DNA of 64,000 nt from Metarhizium brunneum (lineage: Eukaryota; Ascomycota; Sordariomycetes; Hypocreales; Clavicipitaceae), in the NCBI RefSeq assembly GCF_013426205.1, contig NC_089426.1, positions 434,001 to 498,000 of the forward strand, given 5' to 3'. The notes below the pieces were generated by a model. The model saw only the letters and a program-made list of their open reading frames with translations. It ran no database searches and was not told where the DNA came from. The translations under genes and the position numbers were made by a program. The first letter of the stretch is position 1. Each line of letters opens with the position of its first letter. Below are positions 34,594 to 46,592 of the stretch, in pieces.

Positions 34594-35329
34594 CGTGCAA
34601 ATCAGGTCCAACTAGCACCGGGGACTATATGTCCCATCCATAGCTTCCGTCATGACGACAGTGTCACTCATCTAAGACGGCTGGAAAGGTTTCTTTCTAC
34701 AGTACATATTTACTTTAGGCGAGTCAGAGGCCGCTGCCTCTCAATACAAGTGATGTCTTGGCTCAACCGCCGTCTTTGCACAACTCTTTCCCATGCCGTA
34801 CTCCGGACTTCCGCAGAGGGAAACTCGGCCTCGCGTGGGATCTCAAAGAACCCCTTACAGCGGTAGAAACAACCCCATCCACCCCATGTAAACTTCAAGT
34901 TCTGCCGTAATTATTGGTGCCTTTCTGGTCTCATCGTCTCCAATGCAGCGGGTCTCAACGGGCTGTGCAAACGGACCACACCGAGTCTAAAGGAGGCGCA
35001 GCATTATTACGATTGCCTCTGGAAACATATGACTTATGAGGAGGAGCCCATCCGTCCCATTTTCGCGGGTACCAGCTAAATATAGCATAACTCAGGAACC
35101 CCTTAAGAAAGGGAAAGGAGGCCCGTCATGACTCGTATCGGTATCTCGTCTTCTGCGCCCCTGTGGTCCTGTAAGTGGAAATTGGGAACCTCGAGGCTAA
35201 AGACAACACCAGACGCGTATCAAATAACTTGACTGCACTCGACATGTGGTGCCTTTTGTCCGCGGCATGATTTGGCAGGCACGTACCGTCACTTCGACCT
35301 GACGAGAGCTCGCAGGGGACCGAGACCTA
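34594..35329. other. Intergenic, no gene seen
   Basis: 3' flank of the PAD gene and about 700 nt of mixed sequence without a supported frame on either strand. Confidence 0.3.
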
Positions 35330-36256
35330 GTTGAGGCTTTTGGCTTCAAGACTCGCCTGCTCATCACTGCTGTGTATAAATAACGGCCATATGCCCTCGG
35401 AGACATGAGAAGGCCAATGGCTAGTCGCTAAATACGGATATAGTTCCAAGCCCTTGTCAAGGGAGACAAAGACTAGGATCTCAGTGTTGAATAGAACGTA
35501 TTCTAGAGGCATATTCAAGACGCTTCCCACCAGCCTCCTTGTGGCCAATAGCACCGAAACGCCCCTGTTTACCTTGTCCAATGCCTGGTGGAAATTACCA
35601 AAGGCGTAGACGAGTGCCACGCCGTGATGTGTAATGCCCTGCTCGGGGCCCGGAAAGGGATTGTGAAACTAGACACAGTGACATGGAACACCCAGGCAGT
35701 TCCGGTCCTGGCTAGAGAGTAGAGCTTGCTTCCTGCGATGAGTTTTGAAGAATTTACCTGCATGACATACTTCATATATCATAGTAGTATTAAAATTAAC
35801 CCGGGTGAGCGCCTCGAAAAACGCTTCATCAGATGATGTGGGCAGGATATTATATGCTTGAAGAGCGTTTTTAGCTGCAGACTTCGAGGTATGGCTCGAT
35901 GTGAAAAGGATCGTGAAATTTGGCATAAACCACATGCAGCTGGCCAAACGAATAGAGCTAATAATCACGTCGGCGGTCGTGCCGAGCGGGATTCGTTTTT
36001 TGTCGTCTGTCGCCTCGACTTGATTGTCTCTCTTGTCATCGCCAGGGTGGATGGAAACCTCACAGCACATATCTTGTCTCATGCTGAATACGGTAATGTA
36101 AAACGCATCATAGTACTGGGCCAACATACCCCATGGTGGATTCGTGGCAGCGCCATGCGCGAGGCCTCGGCCATGGATCCAGATGAGCACCGGCAACTTG
36201 GTCGTCTCGGCGTCGATGTCGTGCTTTGCGAGACTACAACCAAACTGGTTGGATAA
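35330..36256 (-). pseudogene. Decayed type-B carboxylesterase
   Basis: Reading leftward from 36256, the frame gives ETTKLPVLIWIHGRGLAHGA, the oxyanion-hole region of type-B carboxylesterases (normally HGGG, here HGRG). It later gives LQAYNILPTSSDEAFFEAL and MIYEVCHAG, then after an in-frame TAG (35669-35671) FHNPFPGPEQGITHHGVALV and YAFGNFHQALDK, the region around the catalytic His. The segment that should hold the nucleophile elbow GESAG is missing or unrecognisable between the two parts, and no initiation region is present. The stop is a likely CAG-to-TAG change, and Gly-to-Arg in the oxyanion motif is a G-to-A change; both fit C:G-to-T:A decay. Not expected to be active. Confidence 0.7.
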
Positions 36257-36752
36257 TTGCTTGTCCGACTACTGCAAGTAGCTCACCTCTGCGGAGAAAA
36301 CCCCCGGCGACCAGGTATAGTTGTTTACAACGGCAGACCCTTGATATCGCATACCTGCCTTGGCTAACAAGGTAGCCAGAGGACCAAGTGTTTTAGTTGA
36401 CACTAGCAATTTAACTAGAAATAAACAGTATTCTCTATGCCTGCCTCGCTGACACGCTATATTGAAATCAATGCATCGCCAAGCCAATGCAAGCCGTCCT
36501 GTTAGCCAACAAGGGCATACAAGTGCAATCAAGACCACGACGCACGAAGCATTCCGCCAGCAAGCACGACTTCAGAACAAGGTTATATGGCCGGAGCATC
36601 AGGAAGCGAGCAGAACCTCGAAAGCAAATCTAATGCAACATCATTTAAACCCATCCTCGTAGCAGTTGAACTCCGCCCTTGCCCTACCAAAAACCAACGC
36701 AACGCAACGCATATGCAATGCTCGCCCAAATACCGCAAGCCCCATCTCATGC
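36257..36752. other. Intergenic, 3' flank of the histidine kinase gene
   Basis: About 500 nt without a supported gene. It marks the change from accessory DNA on the left to the conserved block on the right. Confidence 0.3.
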
Positions 36753-39700
36753 TCAATTCTGTATTGACCCGAATCTCGCCGACAAAATCTGACTCAATTC
36801 AGCTAATTTGACTGGCTTGGTCAAAAACAAATCGATCCCGCTTGTAAATGCCTCCTGCTGCGCATCCGCACTCGCCAACCCCGTCAGCGCAAAGATTGTA
36901 CACCGATGCAAGCCCTTTTCCATCTCCGTGCTTCGTATATGCCGCGTTGCTTCGAAGCCATCCATCACCGGCATGGAAATGTCCATGAAAACACACTTAT
37001 AGAGACCGTTTCCTTCGCGGAATAAGTCGACGGCTTGTTGGCCGTTTGTGGCGGTGCGGTAGGGTAGTCGAAGTTTCTTCATGTAGGTGATGAGGATTTT
37101 GAGGTTGATGGGGTTGTCGTCGACGAGTAGGAAACTTGTGCCTGGTTGGTTGGAGTCGATGTCGGATGTGGTTGAGTCGGGGTATATGGCTGCGAGGGGG
37201 GTGGATCGACGTACTCGTTCAGGCAGCGAGATGTCATGAAACGAGTTTGGGATAACCGACTCGGGTATTCCGTCAGCGTGGTACGAGTTTGTTTCCGGCA
37301 CGGTGACCGTTGCGTTGGTTGGGCGAGGGCCGTCTTCGTCTTCGGGGGTTTGAGCCGCCGACAAGGGGTTGAGAGTTGCTTGGTAAGTTGTCCATCGCTT
37401 GAATGTCAGTGATAGGACTTTGGCCAGTTTTCGAGGACCAACACTAAACATCATGTCAGCACTTTGTAATCGTCTTTTTTTGGAGTAGGCTGAGGCTTAC
37501 GGCTGGGCGCTAAACTCCCACAATTGGTCGTTGGGTCTGCGCTTGAATATTTTGTTCTCTGCCAGGTCGCGAGCGGACACCGCGTTCTTGCAAATGACCA
37601 CTGCGGGAGGTGAAGAGGCGTTTCGCTGGGTGTGGATATGAGAATTCAGGTGCAAATACGTCTCGTCGCATAGCAACAAATCCGGTATAAAAGTATTGCT
37701 TTGAGATGGATCTACCACCTGCATTTGCAGCCAATCTCGGCATATATTCGCAATTCCCTCGCGTTCAACAACATTCGTTCCAAACACACCGTCGTCACTA
37801 TCAACGGATGGCGTATCACGGAAGCCCAAAAGAAGCACTCGTAAGCCCTTCAAATCGTTCTTTTGAGACTCAAATTCGTGACCGGGATTCCGCAGCCTTG
37901 GAGTTGCGGTTTCTGGCACCACGGGAGAAAGTGGTATTGTGACGGATACACTGGTTCCTTTGTCAACCACGCTCTGTATTGAGATGGACCCCTTGAGTGC
38001 CGTCACAATTCTTTCCACAAAACTGAGGCCGAGGCCCATTCCTGGCTTGAGGCCGTCCTCTTGGATAAACGGAGTGAAGATGTCGTTCTCGAGATACGAT
38101 TTGCCAATTCCACAGCCAGAATCTGTTACTGTTAGTCGCACATAGGTGCCCTCTTGCTCCCCAACAGCTGGTGATATCTGCGGCTGGTCCAGAGAAATCT
38201 TGACAAATCCTTTGGTCGTGAACTTGAGCGAATTGCCAACCAAATTCATAACGACCCGACGCAATGCACCTGGTTGTGAGTAAAATTCCCACGAAGCGTT
38301 GGGTTCAATGTCGACGCATATCGTAGAGATGTCAGATTCCTTTTGTGCCGCCAAGCAGTCAACTAACTCATTTGGCTGCATTGCTTCTGAGCCGGCTGGA
38401 TTTCCGGTTTGTGCCACGTTTGACCCCAGCGTCCGGAGCTGAAAAATACGTCCTGCGTAGACACTTTCCACAACTTCCTCCACGATCAAGTCTACACTGA
38501 CGCGTGACACTATGCTCATCATGCCTGATTCAATAGTTGCCATTTTCCCCGACCGTAATCCTCGTTCTTCTACGTCGCCATTGTCTTGCGGTACGGATGT
38601 CGGCGAGAGAAAGTTATTGACTCCGCTCCAGTCCAACAGATGGTCGACAGTGTCAAGCAGAGTACGGCTGCAAGTCTCCATAGAGTGCAGCAGGTCTCCT
38701 TGGAATGCATCCAAAGCAGTATCATGGAGTAGTTCGGCACCGAGAATGATGCCGTGGAGAGGTGAACGCAGTTCGTGAGATATGGAGCTCAACACATCCA
38801 TTTTGGATTGTTCCACCACCTTGGAGTCTATCCGGAACACCTCTGCCATGATGACAGTGCCAAAAGCCAAAAGATAGCTTAGTTCTCCCTCCACGGACAA
38901 GACGCGTGACGCTTTCTTGGTGTATGCGAAACCACCAGCATACCACCGGCGTTTTTGGGGGTCCCAAAGAGGGAAAAAGGCAACGTTCCGGGCCCCAGGT
39001 AGCAAGTCTCTCACAAAATCCTCCATGTCGTATTCGGATTTCATTGATTCTGACGACTTCGCCTTTTGAAGGTCCAGATGCAATCCTAACGGTTGCCGGG
39101 GAATGTCCAAGACAGGCTGCGTTCCTTCATCAGAAATAGCTGTTGTGTCATTTGGTGTGTTGAGTTCGTTCAATGTGACGATGGTGCCTCTGGGGTACTT
39201 CTTCAAATATTCGCCCAATGCGTGTTCGGGGAGCTGCTTGTAGCATTGCTCCTGATCGTGCCCATCAATGCTGGAAGAGTATGACGTGGAGAACCCGAGA
39301 ACCTTGCAGCACGAGCAGTTATTCAGAGCTCCAGCTGCATAATGCATACTGGTGGCGGATGCACGACGCTCACCATCACGACTTCCCGCGATTCCACCGA
39401 CAGTAGCTCGTCCGCCAAAGGATGAAATTCCAGCATCCAAGAATAGCACGCCGTCGGCTTCGATCGATTCACGTATAATCTTTGCCGCCTTGGAGAAGAT
39501 GTGCTTTGCAGATTTGGTAGAAGCATCGTTGACATGGCTCTTCTTGTCCTTACTAGCTGATGCTTGAGTTGTTGGATCTACATCCCATTAGTGCATGCCA
39601 TCAGCAGCACAGGATACATCAGAGTTTCCAAATGAGCACTCACCTTCTTCTGCGTCACCAGCATTAGTATCAGCCCGATCTTCCGCTTCATCGGCACAAG

Positions 39701-40533
39701 GCGCAACCTGCCACCCCGAGGTCGTTGACTTGCCCTGTACGAAGCTCCCAACACCCTTCACCATCCTATCAGCCCTCCTTTGACCATCTCTAAACCTTCG
39801 CGTCTCTAAATATCCCATAATCGTTCGCGAAATGTCCTGCATGATCGGAGAAATATTGGGGTCCTCTCCCTCCCGGCCGTCCATATCCAACACGCTAAAA
39901 ACACCGATATATATTCCCTTTGGAGTCCTGAGCGGAACACCAGCATAAAACTTGTAAGGTGGCCAACATGGCAAAGCGGTTACCCCCTCCATGAACGGGT
40001 GGTTTTCCAGGTCACCTATAACAGTCACAGGAAGTTCCGGATAAGGCTCCTGACCACACTTTATCCGCTCATGAGTAGCCCCCGGGGCCAAAGACGTAAG
40101 AACATGGTCGCAAATACTACTTGAGCGAGGCAGGGAGGTGCCCCAAAGCAAGAGTTGCGCCTCGAGTCCATCCCGCCCGCTAGGCTGCTGAGCAGCGCTG
40201 CTACCCGGTGAGAGCGGAGTCGTAGGCGTAGCCTCGGCGACAATATACTGATGCTGCCTATCGAAGAGCGAAACAAAGGCACGGCAAGCGTTGAGACGGT
40301 GCACGCCCAATTCTGCAAAGGCAGTCAAGGATGGGTCGGGAGTAAGTTGTGAGGGGAAGATTGGCGCCTCGTCCGGGTTGGGAAACAGTTGGTTGATCAA
40401 AGACGAGTCGTATCTATACTCAAGAGGCTGTTAGCACGCGAATTATCAGTAGCTACGTTGAAACTGCCGCATGGAAAATGTACCGAAACGTCTCGCGCTC
40501 ACGGGCTTCCTCGGCTACGACGTTGGCGGCCAT
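36753..40533 (-). CDS. Hybrid histidine kinase (GAF-HisKA-HATPase-REC)
   Basis: Four exons (40533-40484, 40413-39644, 39577-37501, 37443-36753) give 1195 aa; introns are 70, 66 and 57 nt. The start MAANVVAEEARERETFR|YDSSL restores the usual opening of this fungal class. A GAF-like sensor region (FAELGVHRLNACRAFVSLF, then YKFYAGVPLRTPKG) occupies about residues 40-220. HisKA has the phospho-accepting His in SSISHELRSPLHG near 541. The ATPase domain shows N-box NLVGNSLKFT near 720, DSGCGIG and GMGLGLSFV. The receiver has FLLVDDNPIN and phospho-acceptor Asp in CVFMDISMPVMDG near 1119, then the LTKPVK lysine. It is a soluble sensor kinase that passes phosphate to a Ypd1-like HPt protein, upstream of response regulators. 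The stimulus is unknown; GAF domains bind small ligands or chromophores. Confidence 0.92.
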
Positions 40534-41359
40534 GGCTGCCTCCAATGACGCGACACCTCAGTCGTCAAGGCGAGGAGAGGCGAAATATCATGACAGAATT
40601 GCCTGCGGCGCACTGAGGTTTGGCCTTTGCAGCGACCGTGGTGAGAAGTTTTGCACTTAGGCGTACGGAGCTTGCGGAGGCATATGGGTGGAAAAGCTAC
40701 GAACGGTCGAAAGAGATGAAATTCCAATATTCTTTTCTCAGCCTGGTGTCGTCTGCCCCACCAAATTTTGACAGTGCGACACCAGCTGGTCAAGAGAGGA
40801 CATTTGACGACAAGAGGCGAGACGGGCTGGTGGACTAAGTGGAGTCAGGGTCCCTCCATCAGAGCTGACCTAGGACTAGGCCTCTAATGTGGCGGACGAT
40901 GGCAGCAAGGACCTCGAGGCCTGAACCTTTCAGGATAACGCCACCGGCAGATCTAGATTGCGGTTGATGCATGGGGCATGCGAGGAAGCCCATCAGCTCA
41001 TTCTCACACTTTTGAAAGAGGTCTCTCCATAACAGCCGAGTCCGCTCGTGCGATATTTACCTCCGACCCATTACTGGTGTTGCGCTTCGCGAGTTTTAAT
41101 CCAAATCCTACATTCTAATTTCATAGCCTGGCCTGTTCTCTTGAACCACAATAATTAATCACTGTATAGTTACGAAGATGGGTATATCCAAAAGAGATGA
41201 AGAAATAGAATACATTTGGCATCGAGCCTCAATGCAAGGGTTTACCCAAGAAAATGAAACAAATCAGCCAATGTAACACGCCGAAACCAATTTTGTATCC
41301 TTGTATCTCCAGTCTTCGATCTCCAGCCTCCATGTCATTATCGGCTAGATACCAGTTAA
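40534..41359. promoter_or_regulatory. Promoter region of the histidine kinase gene
   Basis: 826 nt between the 3' end of the GATA factor gene and the start of the kinase gene, both on the minus strand. No gene or strong motif is seen. Confidence 0.35.
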
Positions 41360-42066
41360 CTAGCAAGAGGAGGGCTGTTTCGGTGCGTCTTTCGCGGCGC
41401 GAATTCTTCCCCGTCGTTTCGCATATATTAAGCCACACACATTGCACAGAGTCCCAGGGCCAGCTGGGCCATTTCGCCATTTCGGTGTTTGGTCGGTCAA
41501 GCATGTCCGGCAGCAGGCAATGCTTCGCTGTCGCTTTGCGGGAATTCGTGGGCCTGGGCTTGAATCTTCGCTCCTCCTTCTCCTGGGGCATGTATTCTTC
41601 AATTGTTGCGGCTGATGATATTGGCTTTCTCCGGGGCTAATGGGCTCTTCTTGTATGCTTTCGCTTTCTGTTGGGATCGCATTCTGATTTCGAAGGGCAA
41701 AAATTTTGTCAACGTTGTTTCCTATGTTTTGAGACAGTTCCAGAATCGCGTAAAGGTCATCTTCGCTGACCCTTTCACCAGCCGCCCCGTGTTCCTTGGG
41801 GAAGTGGCCAATGTGCCACGCTAGGAGTCCGACGTCGAGCTTGATCTGGTTGACGAGGTCATTATGATGGGCTTAAGAGGACAGGAAGAAAAAAAATAGC
41901 GAGCACTTACTGTATCAAAGCTTTCGCCTAGTCTGAGGTCGTTCAAAGAAAACTTGACACCAGCCGGCTTGGAAGACCCGTTGAGCGGGGCATCGCAGTC
42001 TCGCTGGGGACTTCCATGATGACACAATGCCTGCTCGCCGGCCGTGTTAGAGGCGACAACAGACAT
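41360..42066 (-). CDS. Small GATA-type zinc-finger protein (C-x2-C-x18-C-x2-C)
   Basis: Exons 42066-41911 and 41845-41360 join across a 65-nt intron (GTAAGT...ACCAG) to code 213 aa. The junction reads LNDLRLGESFDT|IKLDVGLLAWHIGHF. The single GATA finger is near the C-terminus: CRTCLTDQTPKWRNGPAG, then PGTLCNVCGLIYAKRRGR. The loop between the cysteine pairs is 18 residues, the plant/White-collar type, not the 17-residue animal type. A basic tail KRRGRIRAAKDAPK follows. No PAS domain is present, so it is not WC-1 or WC-2. GATA factors bind HGATAR sites in the nucleus and control nitrogen, light, iron or developmental genes; which one cannot be told. Additional upstream exons cannot be excluded. 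Confidence 0.75.
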
Positions 42067-43033
42067 GTACGGTTGGGCGCCTCGAGGGAGATAAAAAGGA
42101 GATATGAAGTCAATTTATCGGTCGAGTATTGCAAGGCAAGCCACCTCGAATTGATACTGGTAACGAGACGGCATGGGGAGTTGTTCAGCGAGGGAGGACT
42201 CGGGCAGGGCGGAGGAGCTGGCAGTTTTGGGAGTCGCCACGGAGAAAGGGGTAGAAGCGATGTGTTATAGAATGGCAAGATCCCAGAGGAAAAAGAAAAG
42301 ATGCTCAGCACGGGAAATAAGCAGATGGGCAGAGCTTTGATGGCAAATGTGGAATTCTGATAATGGATGTGAATGGGAAAAGAGAGAAAGGCCCATAGTT
42401 TGTGGAGGTGGAGAGCAAAGGTCCAAATGTCCGATGTCACTTCAAGTCCGGTCAATGGTCCACTTGGATGCTGAGGAAGCACCTGCAGTGGGTACCGCCA
42501 ATTTCGAAGCTTTTTTATGTCCCTGGGTGCCAGGCTTAATGTACTGATTGGCAGGTGGAGATGGGCGGCAGGCAGCCTCATGTTGATGCAGGTGTCGCTG
42601 GACTCGGAAGTCCCATTCAATCTGCCACCGTCAGTGTTTCAATGTCGGCACATATCAGGCGACCAGCTTGCTTGCTTGCTTGCCTCTGTCGTCGTCGTCG
42701 CTCGCTGCTCGGTAAATGTGTAGTTGTCTCAAATAGGCATTGAACACTAGGTTATAATCTCCCTTAACCAACACATAACCTTTTCGAGGAAAAGCAGGGT
42801 TGCGGCTGGGGCATTAGTGAAGGTTAGGAGGAGAAAGGAAACAAAAGAAGAAAAGTGTCATGAAGGGAAATCCACTTAATGTCTGGTGAGAAGCAGGAAT
42901 CGAATAGAATATATGTCAACTTTAAATCACCCCCCTTTTGTCTATGCATAAAAGTGACATGTCTAACCCAATCATACGCTACCTTCATATATCTCTCAGT
43001 CATCCTGCAGACAGTGCACCTAGTCCGATATTT
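42067..43033. other. Intergenic, GATA gene promoter and zuotin 3' flank
   Basis: About 970 nt. Possible 5' leader introns of the GATA gene could lie here. A CTTG/CTTGC run occurs near 42665-42690. No coding region is supported. Confidence 0.3.
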
Positions 43034-44435
43034 TTAAGCCAGGGTCTTGGCTTCACCATCCTTGAGCTTGCCAGCATCAACAAGCCTCTTGACCTCGTCG
43101 TTCCAAACAGCCTTGATCTTATCAGCCACCGTCAGACCATTAAGCTTGCCGGCCAAAGCAGCAATCTCGTCTGGATCAATCTTTCCCTGGACGAGCTCAA
43201 CATCTCCCAAGACAGCATCGATCTGGGCAGCCGACACGTCGCCAGTGGCAAAGTAGTTGGCATCTTTGATGGAACCCTTGAGCACACGCTTGTTCTTCTT
43301 GACGGCATTCTTGGCAGCTTCCTTGGCCTTCTTTGCAGACTCGCGGTCGGCTTTGGCAGCAGCCTCGGCCTCAGCTTGGGCCTTCTCCTCCGCCTCTTTC
43401 TTGGCCTTGGCGTCCTCGGTGGCCTTTTTCTCGGCAGCCTCTTTTTCGAAACGCTTCTTGTTCTTGGCAGCATTGGCCTCCTGTCTAAAGCGCTTGATAC
43501 GCTCGTCACCAGCAGACGCTTCATCCAGTAGCTTGCGGAGGCGGGCGTTGTCTTCGGCCTTCTTCTTCTTACGGGCGTTGGCGTTCTTTCGCTCAACGTG
43601 GCGCTTCTGGTCACGGTTCTCGTTGTCATCGGGGACATCCTCATCAAGGTACTCGAAGCTGCGCCACGAGTCAAAGTTGTACCAGAAGTTGTAAAAGTCT
43701 TCAACATGCTCCTTGGTAGACTCGGCGTTGCCAAACGTAGGTACGGGGTGAGTCTTGGAGAATCGGCCCTCAGACTTGAAGACCTTGCTCCAGAGCTTGT
43801 AGAAATCACCCTTTTGGAGCTGCTTCTTGGTTGGTGGTTCAACATCGGCTTCCTCGTCAACGGAGTCATACTGGCGGCGCTTGACGGGGTCAAGGAGAAC
43901 CTCGGTGGCTTTTTGGATGCACTTGAAGAATTGGTCGTCTTCAGTACGGCCCTGGGCGGCCTTCTTGTCGGGGTGGTGCTTCAGAACCTTCTTGCGGTGG
44001 GCCTTCTTGATCTGGTCCTCCGTAGCCTTCCAGCGGTACTTGGAGAGGCCCAAAATCTTGTAGTGATCCTGGGTCTGTTGGATCGACAGGTTAGCCTCGC
44101 AATTCGTACTTGACTTGGTCCATAGGGAATATCCATACCTTCCAGTCCTTGGCCTCGCGCTGCAGCATCATGGGATCCTCAGCCTCGCTCTCATCGCTCT
44201 CATCCCCATCCTCGACCTTCTTGGCGCTCTCCTGAGCCTGGATGCGATCGTCTTCGGAGAAAGTGCGCTTGTGGCGAGCTCGGCGGGCGTGGGCCAGGAA
44301 ATGAGGGCCAACAGGTTCAATGCTGCGCTGCACAGCGCCGGACAGTTGCCCAATGGCCTTGAAGTCCTTCTCAGCATTCCATCCTTCGGGAAGAATGGGT
44401 AGAGGCAGGTCATTGACCTGCATAACGGTAGCCAT
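43034..44435 (-). CDS. zuo1: Zuotin, J-protein of the ribosome-associated complex
   Basis: Exons 44435-44139 and 44074-43034 flank a 64-nt intron and code 445 aa, near the 433 of yeast Zuo1. The junction EAKDWK|TQDHYKILGLSKYRW starts the J-domain at residue 100, and the HPD tripeptide is present (KVLKHHPDKKAA). The zuotin homology region follows (SKTHPVPTFG, FYNFWYNFDSWRSFEYLDE). A long highly charged helix rich in Lys/Glu/Ala is next (EANAAKNKKRFEKEAAEKK and on), then a C-terminal helical bundle. Known role: with the Hsp70 Ssz1 it forms RAC at the ribosome exit tunnel and stimulates Ssb on nascent chains, linking folding to translational fidelity. It is divergent from mzm1 over about 280 nt. 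Confidence 0.95.
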
Positions 44436-44714
44436 TGTGATGCTGCACCTGGGTGGTTGGCAATGGATAAAAAGATAAAGGCCGGAGGGCTCGCACTTTT
44501 TTTTTCTCTGGACCAGATTTGTCCACAGTTGTTGGTGGGGTCAATCGCGCTCCAAATCTGCCGGGCGCTGTAAGCACCGGAAGACGGCCGAACCTGGCTC
44601 CGCTAGCCTCTACAGCTTATTGTTGCATCGCCTATTTGCCTTCATGTGCTTCGTCTTGGAAGAAGGCATTGTAAAGTTACATGATAGGGCGCCATACCTT
44701 CGCAACGTCGAACC

Positions 44715-45169
44715 ATGGCTCTGGCGGCATACAAAAATTTGATGCGCGCAGCACGCATTGCTTTTCAAGGTATGCTAACTACATGTTCTATTTCCAATTC
44801 ATGCTAACAGAGAGGCTTAAAGGCGACGCCCCAATCCTGGCTGCCGCTCAACAACAAATTCGCCACGAATTCCGACAAAAGTCCTCTCTCAACTCGTCCG
44901 ATGCGTCTACTCAAGAGGCTATTCAGCATGCGCAAGAAGTGGCCAACTTTCTGAAGGCCAATGTGGTCCAGGGAAAGCGGATGGAGGGTGGGGAGAATAT
45001 GTACCGTAGGTTGCGTAATATGTGAGGAGATCAAGAGAATCTGCATGAGCTGACCGCGTGCTTAGAGCTTCGAATCCATGAACACACCGAGAGAGGCGAC
45101 AATGAAAGCGTAAAGACTGCAGGAAGCGGCGCAGTTGGTGGCGGGTGCTGCGGTGGCAACGGGAGATAA
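44715..45169 (+). CDS. mzm1: Mzm1, LYR-motif complex III assembly factor
   Basis: Three exons (44715-44769, 44823-45005, 45066-45169) give 113 aa. The N-terminus [28 protein letters not shown] carries the LYR-type motif and Phe of the family. EEVA-like [16 protein letters not shown] and [12 protein letters not shown] are the conserved ends. Known role: Mzm1/LYRM7 is a mitochondrial matrix chaperone that stabilises the Rieske Fe-S protein before its insertion into the cytochrome bc1 complex. The tail [10 protein letters not shown] has an unusual adjacent cysteine pair. The first intron has two usable acceptors (ACAG at about 44810 or AAAG at 44822), both in frame; the second gives the canonical FQGDAP junction and was chosen. 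Introns are 53 and 60 nt. Confidence 0.88.
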
Positions 45170-45400
45170 ACATACGTGAAAAGAACAGAAGGAAACACTT
45201 GCATGTACAATAATGTATATTTACTACCTGGTTACGACGGGACGCCTGTCATGATACCCTCCCATCCACAATGCATATAATTATGACAACCAGCCAATCT
45301 CAACTGTTTGATCCCTACGGCATCCCCTCTATACTGCTCCAGATTGTCCAAATTCCAAACGCCAAACACCACATATGCTGAATTACTGTGCAGGAGCAAC

Positions 45401-46592
45401 TTAGTCCCCAGAAAGACTTGCGTAGTTGGGGGTATCATCAGCACCCGGGGGAGCAGCGACAGAAGAACTGGGAGAAAGCAGTGCTTGACTAGCCCCGTGG
45501 GAGCCGGCCTCGATACCGCCGCGATGTTGGGGCTTTCTGGGGATCCCAACCCGGGCGTCACGGAGCATTTGTCCTCTCTCCTCCTTGTTCATTGTGCCGA
45601 TTGCCTTTGGTTGACCCCATCGAACTCGCAATGGGCAACCTGCAATAACAGCCCGGCCCTGGCAAGCGGCGGCGGCCTTTTCGGCCGCTGCTCTAGTTTC
45701 GTAGTTGATAAAAGCGCAATGGGACATATGCGAGCATACCAAGCTCTTGATCTTTCCATGTACCTTGAAGTACTCTCGTAGCTTGAACTCGGGCAAGTCG
45801 TCCTCCACACCGGTAATAAATAGGGACATGATATTCGTATCATCGGGTGGAAGCCAGTCCTTCTCGCTTGGAGGTAGTTGCGCAGCGCTAGGGAACGCTT
45901 GTCGTCCTTTCCCGCCTCGTGGTCTGGCACCTGCCGCAGCTGCAGCCCTACTATCTCGAGTTCGGACAGGACCTGGCCCGCCTTGTCCAGCACCAGTAGC
46001 AACGCTGCCACCGGAACTGTTCCCTACAAGTTCTGATTCATCGACAGCTCGACCTTTTCTGAAATAGGGCTTGCTGTTCGCCAATCGACGAAGCAGCTCT
46101 CGTGCCTTTTCATCCGTTTTCTCGTACTCTTCAATACCTGCTTTGCCGTCTTCGATGAGCTTTTCATTGTTCTGGGCAAAGTATTCCCTGTTAATGTCGG
46201 ATTGTGGACCGGGTGCAACCATTTTGAGCGCAGCATCTCGAACAGCGATGGGAAGGCCGAAGGAAAGATCGAGCATACAGCTCTGGCAGCAGTTCTTGAG
46301 CCGGGCGCAAGTCAGGCAGATGTTGGTCTTTTTTCGTCGGTTTTGAGCTCGGTCGGCCCCGTTCCAACTGAATACAGTAAACGGTCTTGTGCACTGTAAC
46401 CGATTAGTATGACGGCTGTCGCAATAAGAGCATGTGGGGGTGTTTGATACGTACCAATTTGCATTCAGCACCATAGTCTTCCTTCAGCATCTTGACATAG
46501 GGATTTTCAGGTAAGCAGTTTTCGCACACCGAGGGGAAGTCTGTGCTCTCCCATCCTGATCTATTCAAGTCCTGCTTGATTTGGGGCGGCAT
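45401..46592 (-). CDS. slt11: Slt11/Ecm2-type pre-mRNA splicing factor
   Basis: Exons 46592-46455 and 46393-45401 flank a 61-nt intron and code 376 aa. The N-terminal half has paired CxxC zinc sites ([43 protein letters not shown]) as in Ecm2/Cwf5/RBM22. A Gly/Arg-rich linker ([16 protein letters not shown]) leads to an RRM ([50 protein letters not shown]). Known role: a component of the Prp19-associated complex that contacts U6 snRNA and the U2/U6 helix in the active spliceosome. It acts in the nucleus. Start [20 protein letters not shown] is typical of the family. It is divergent from erg6. Confidence 0.93.
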
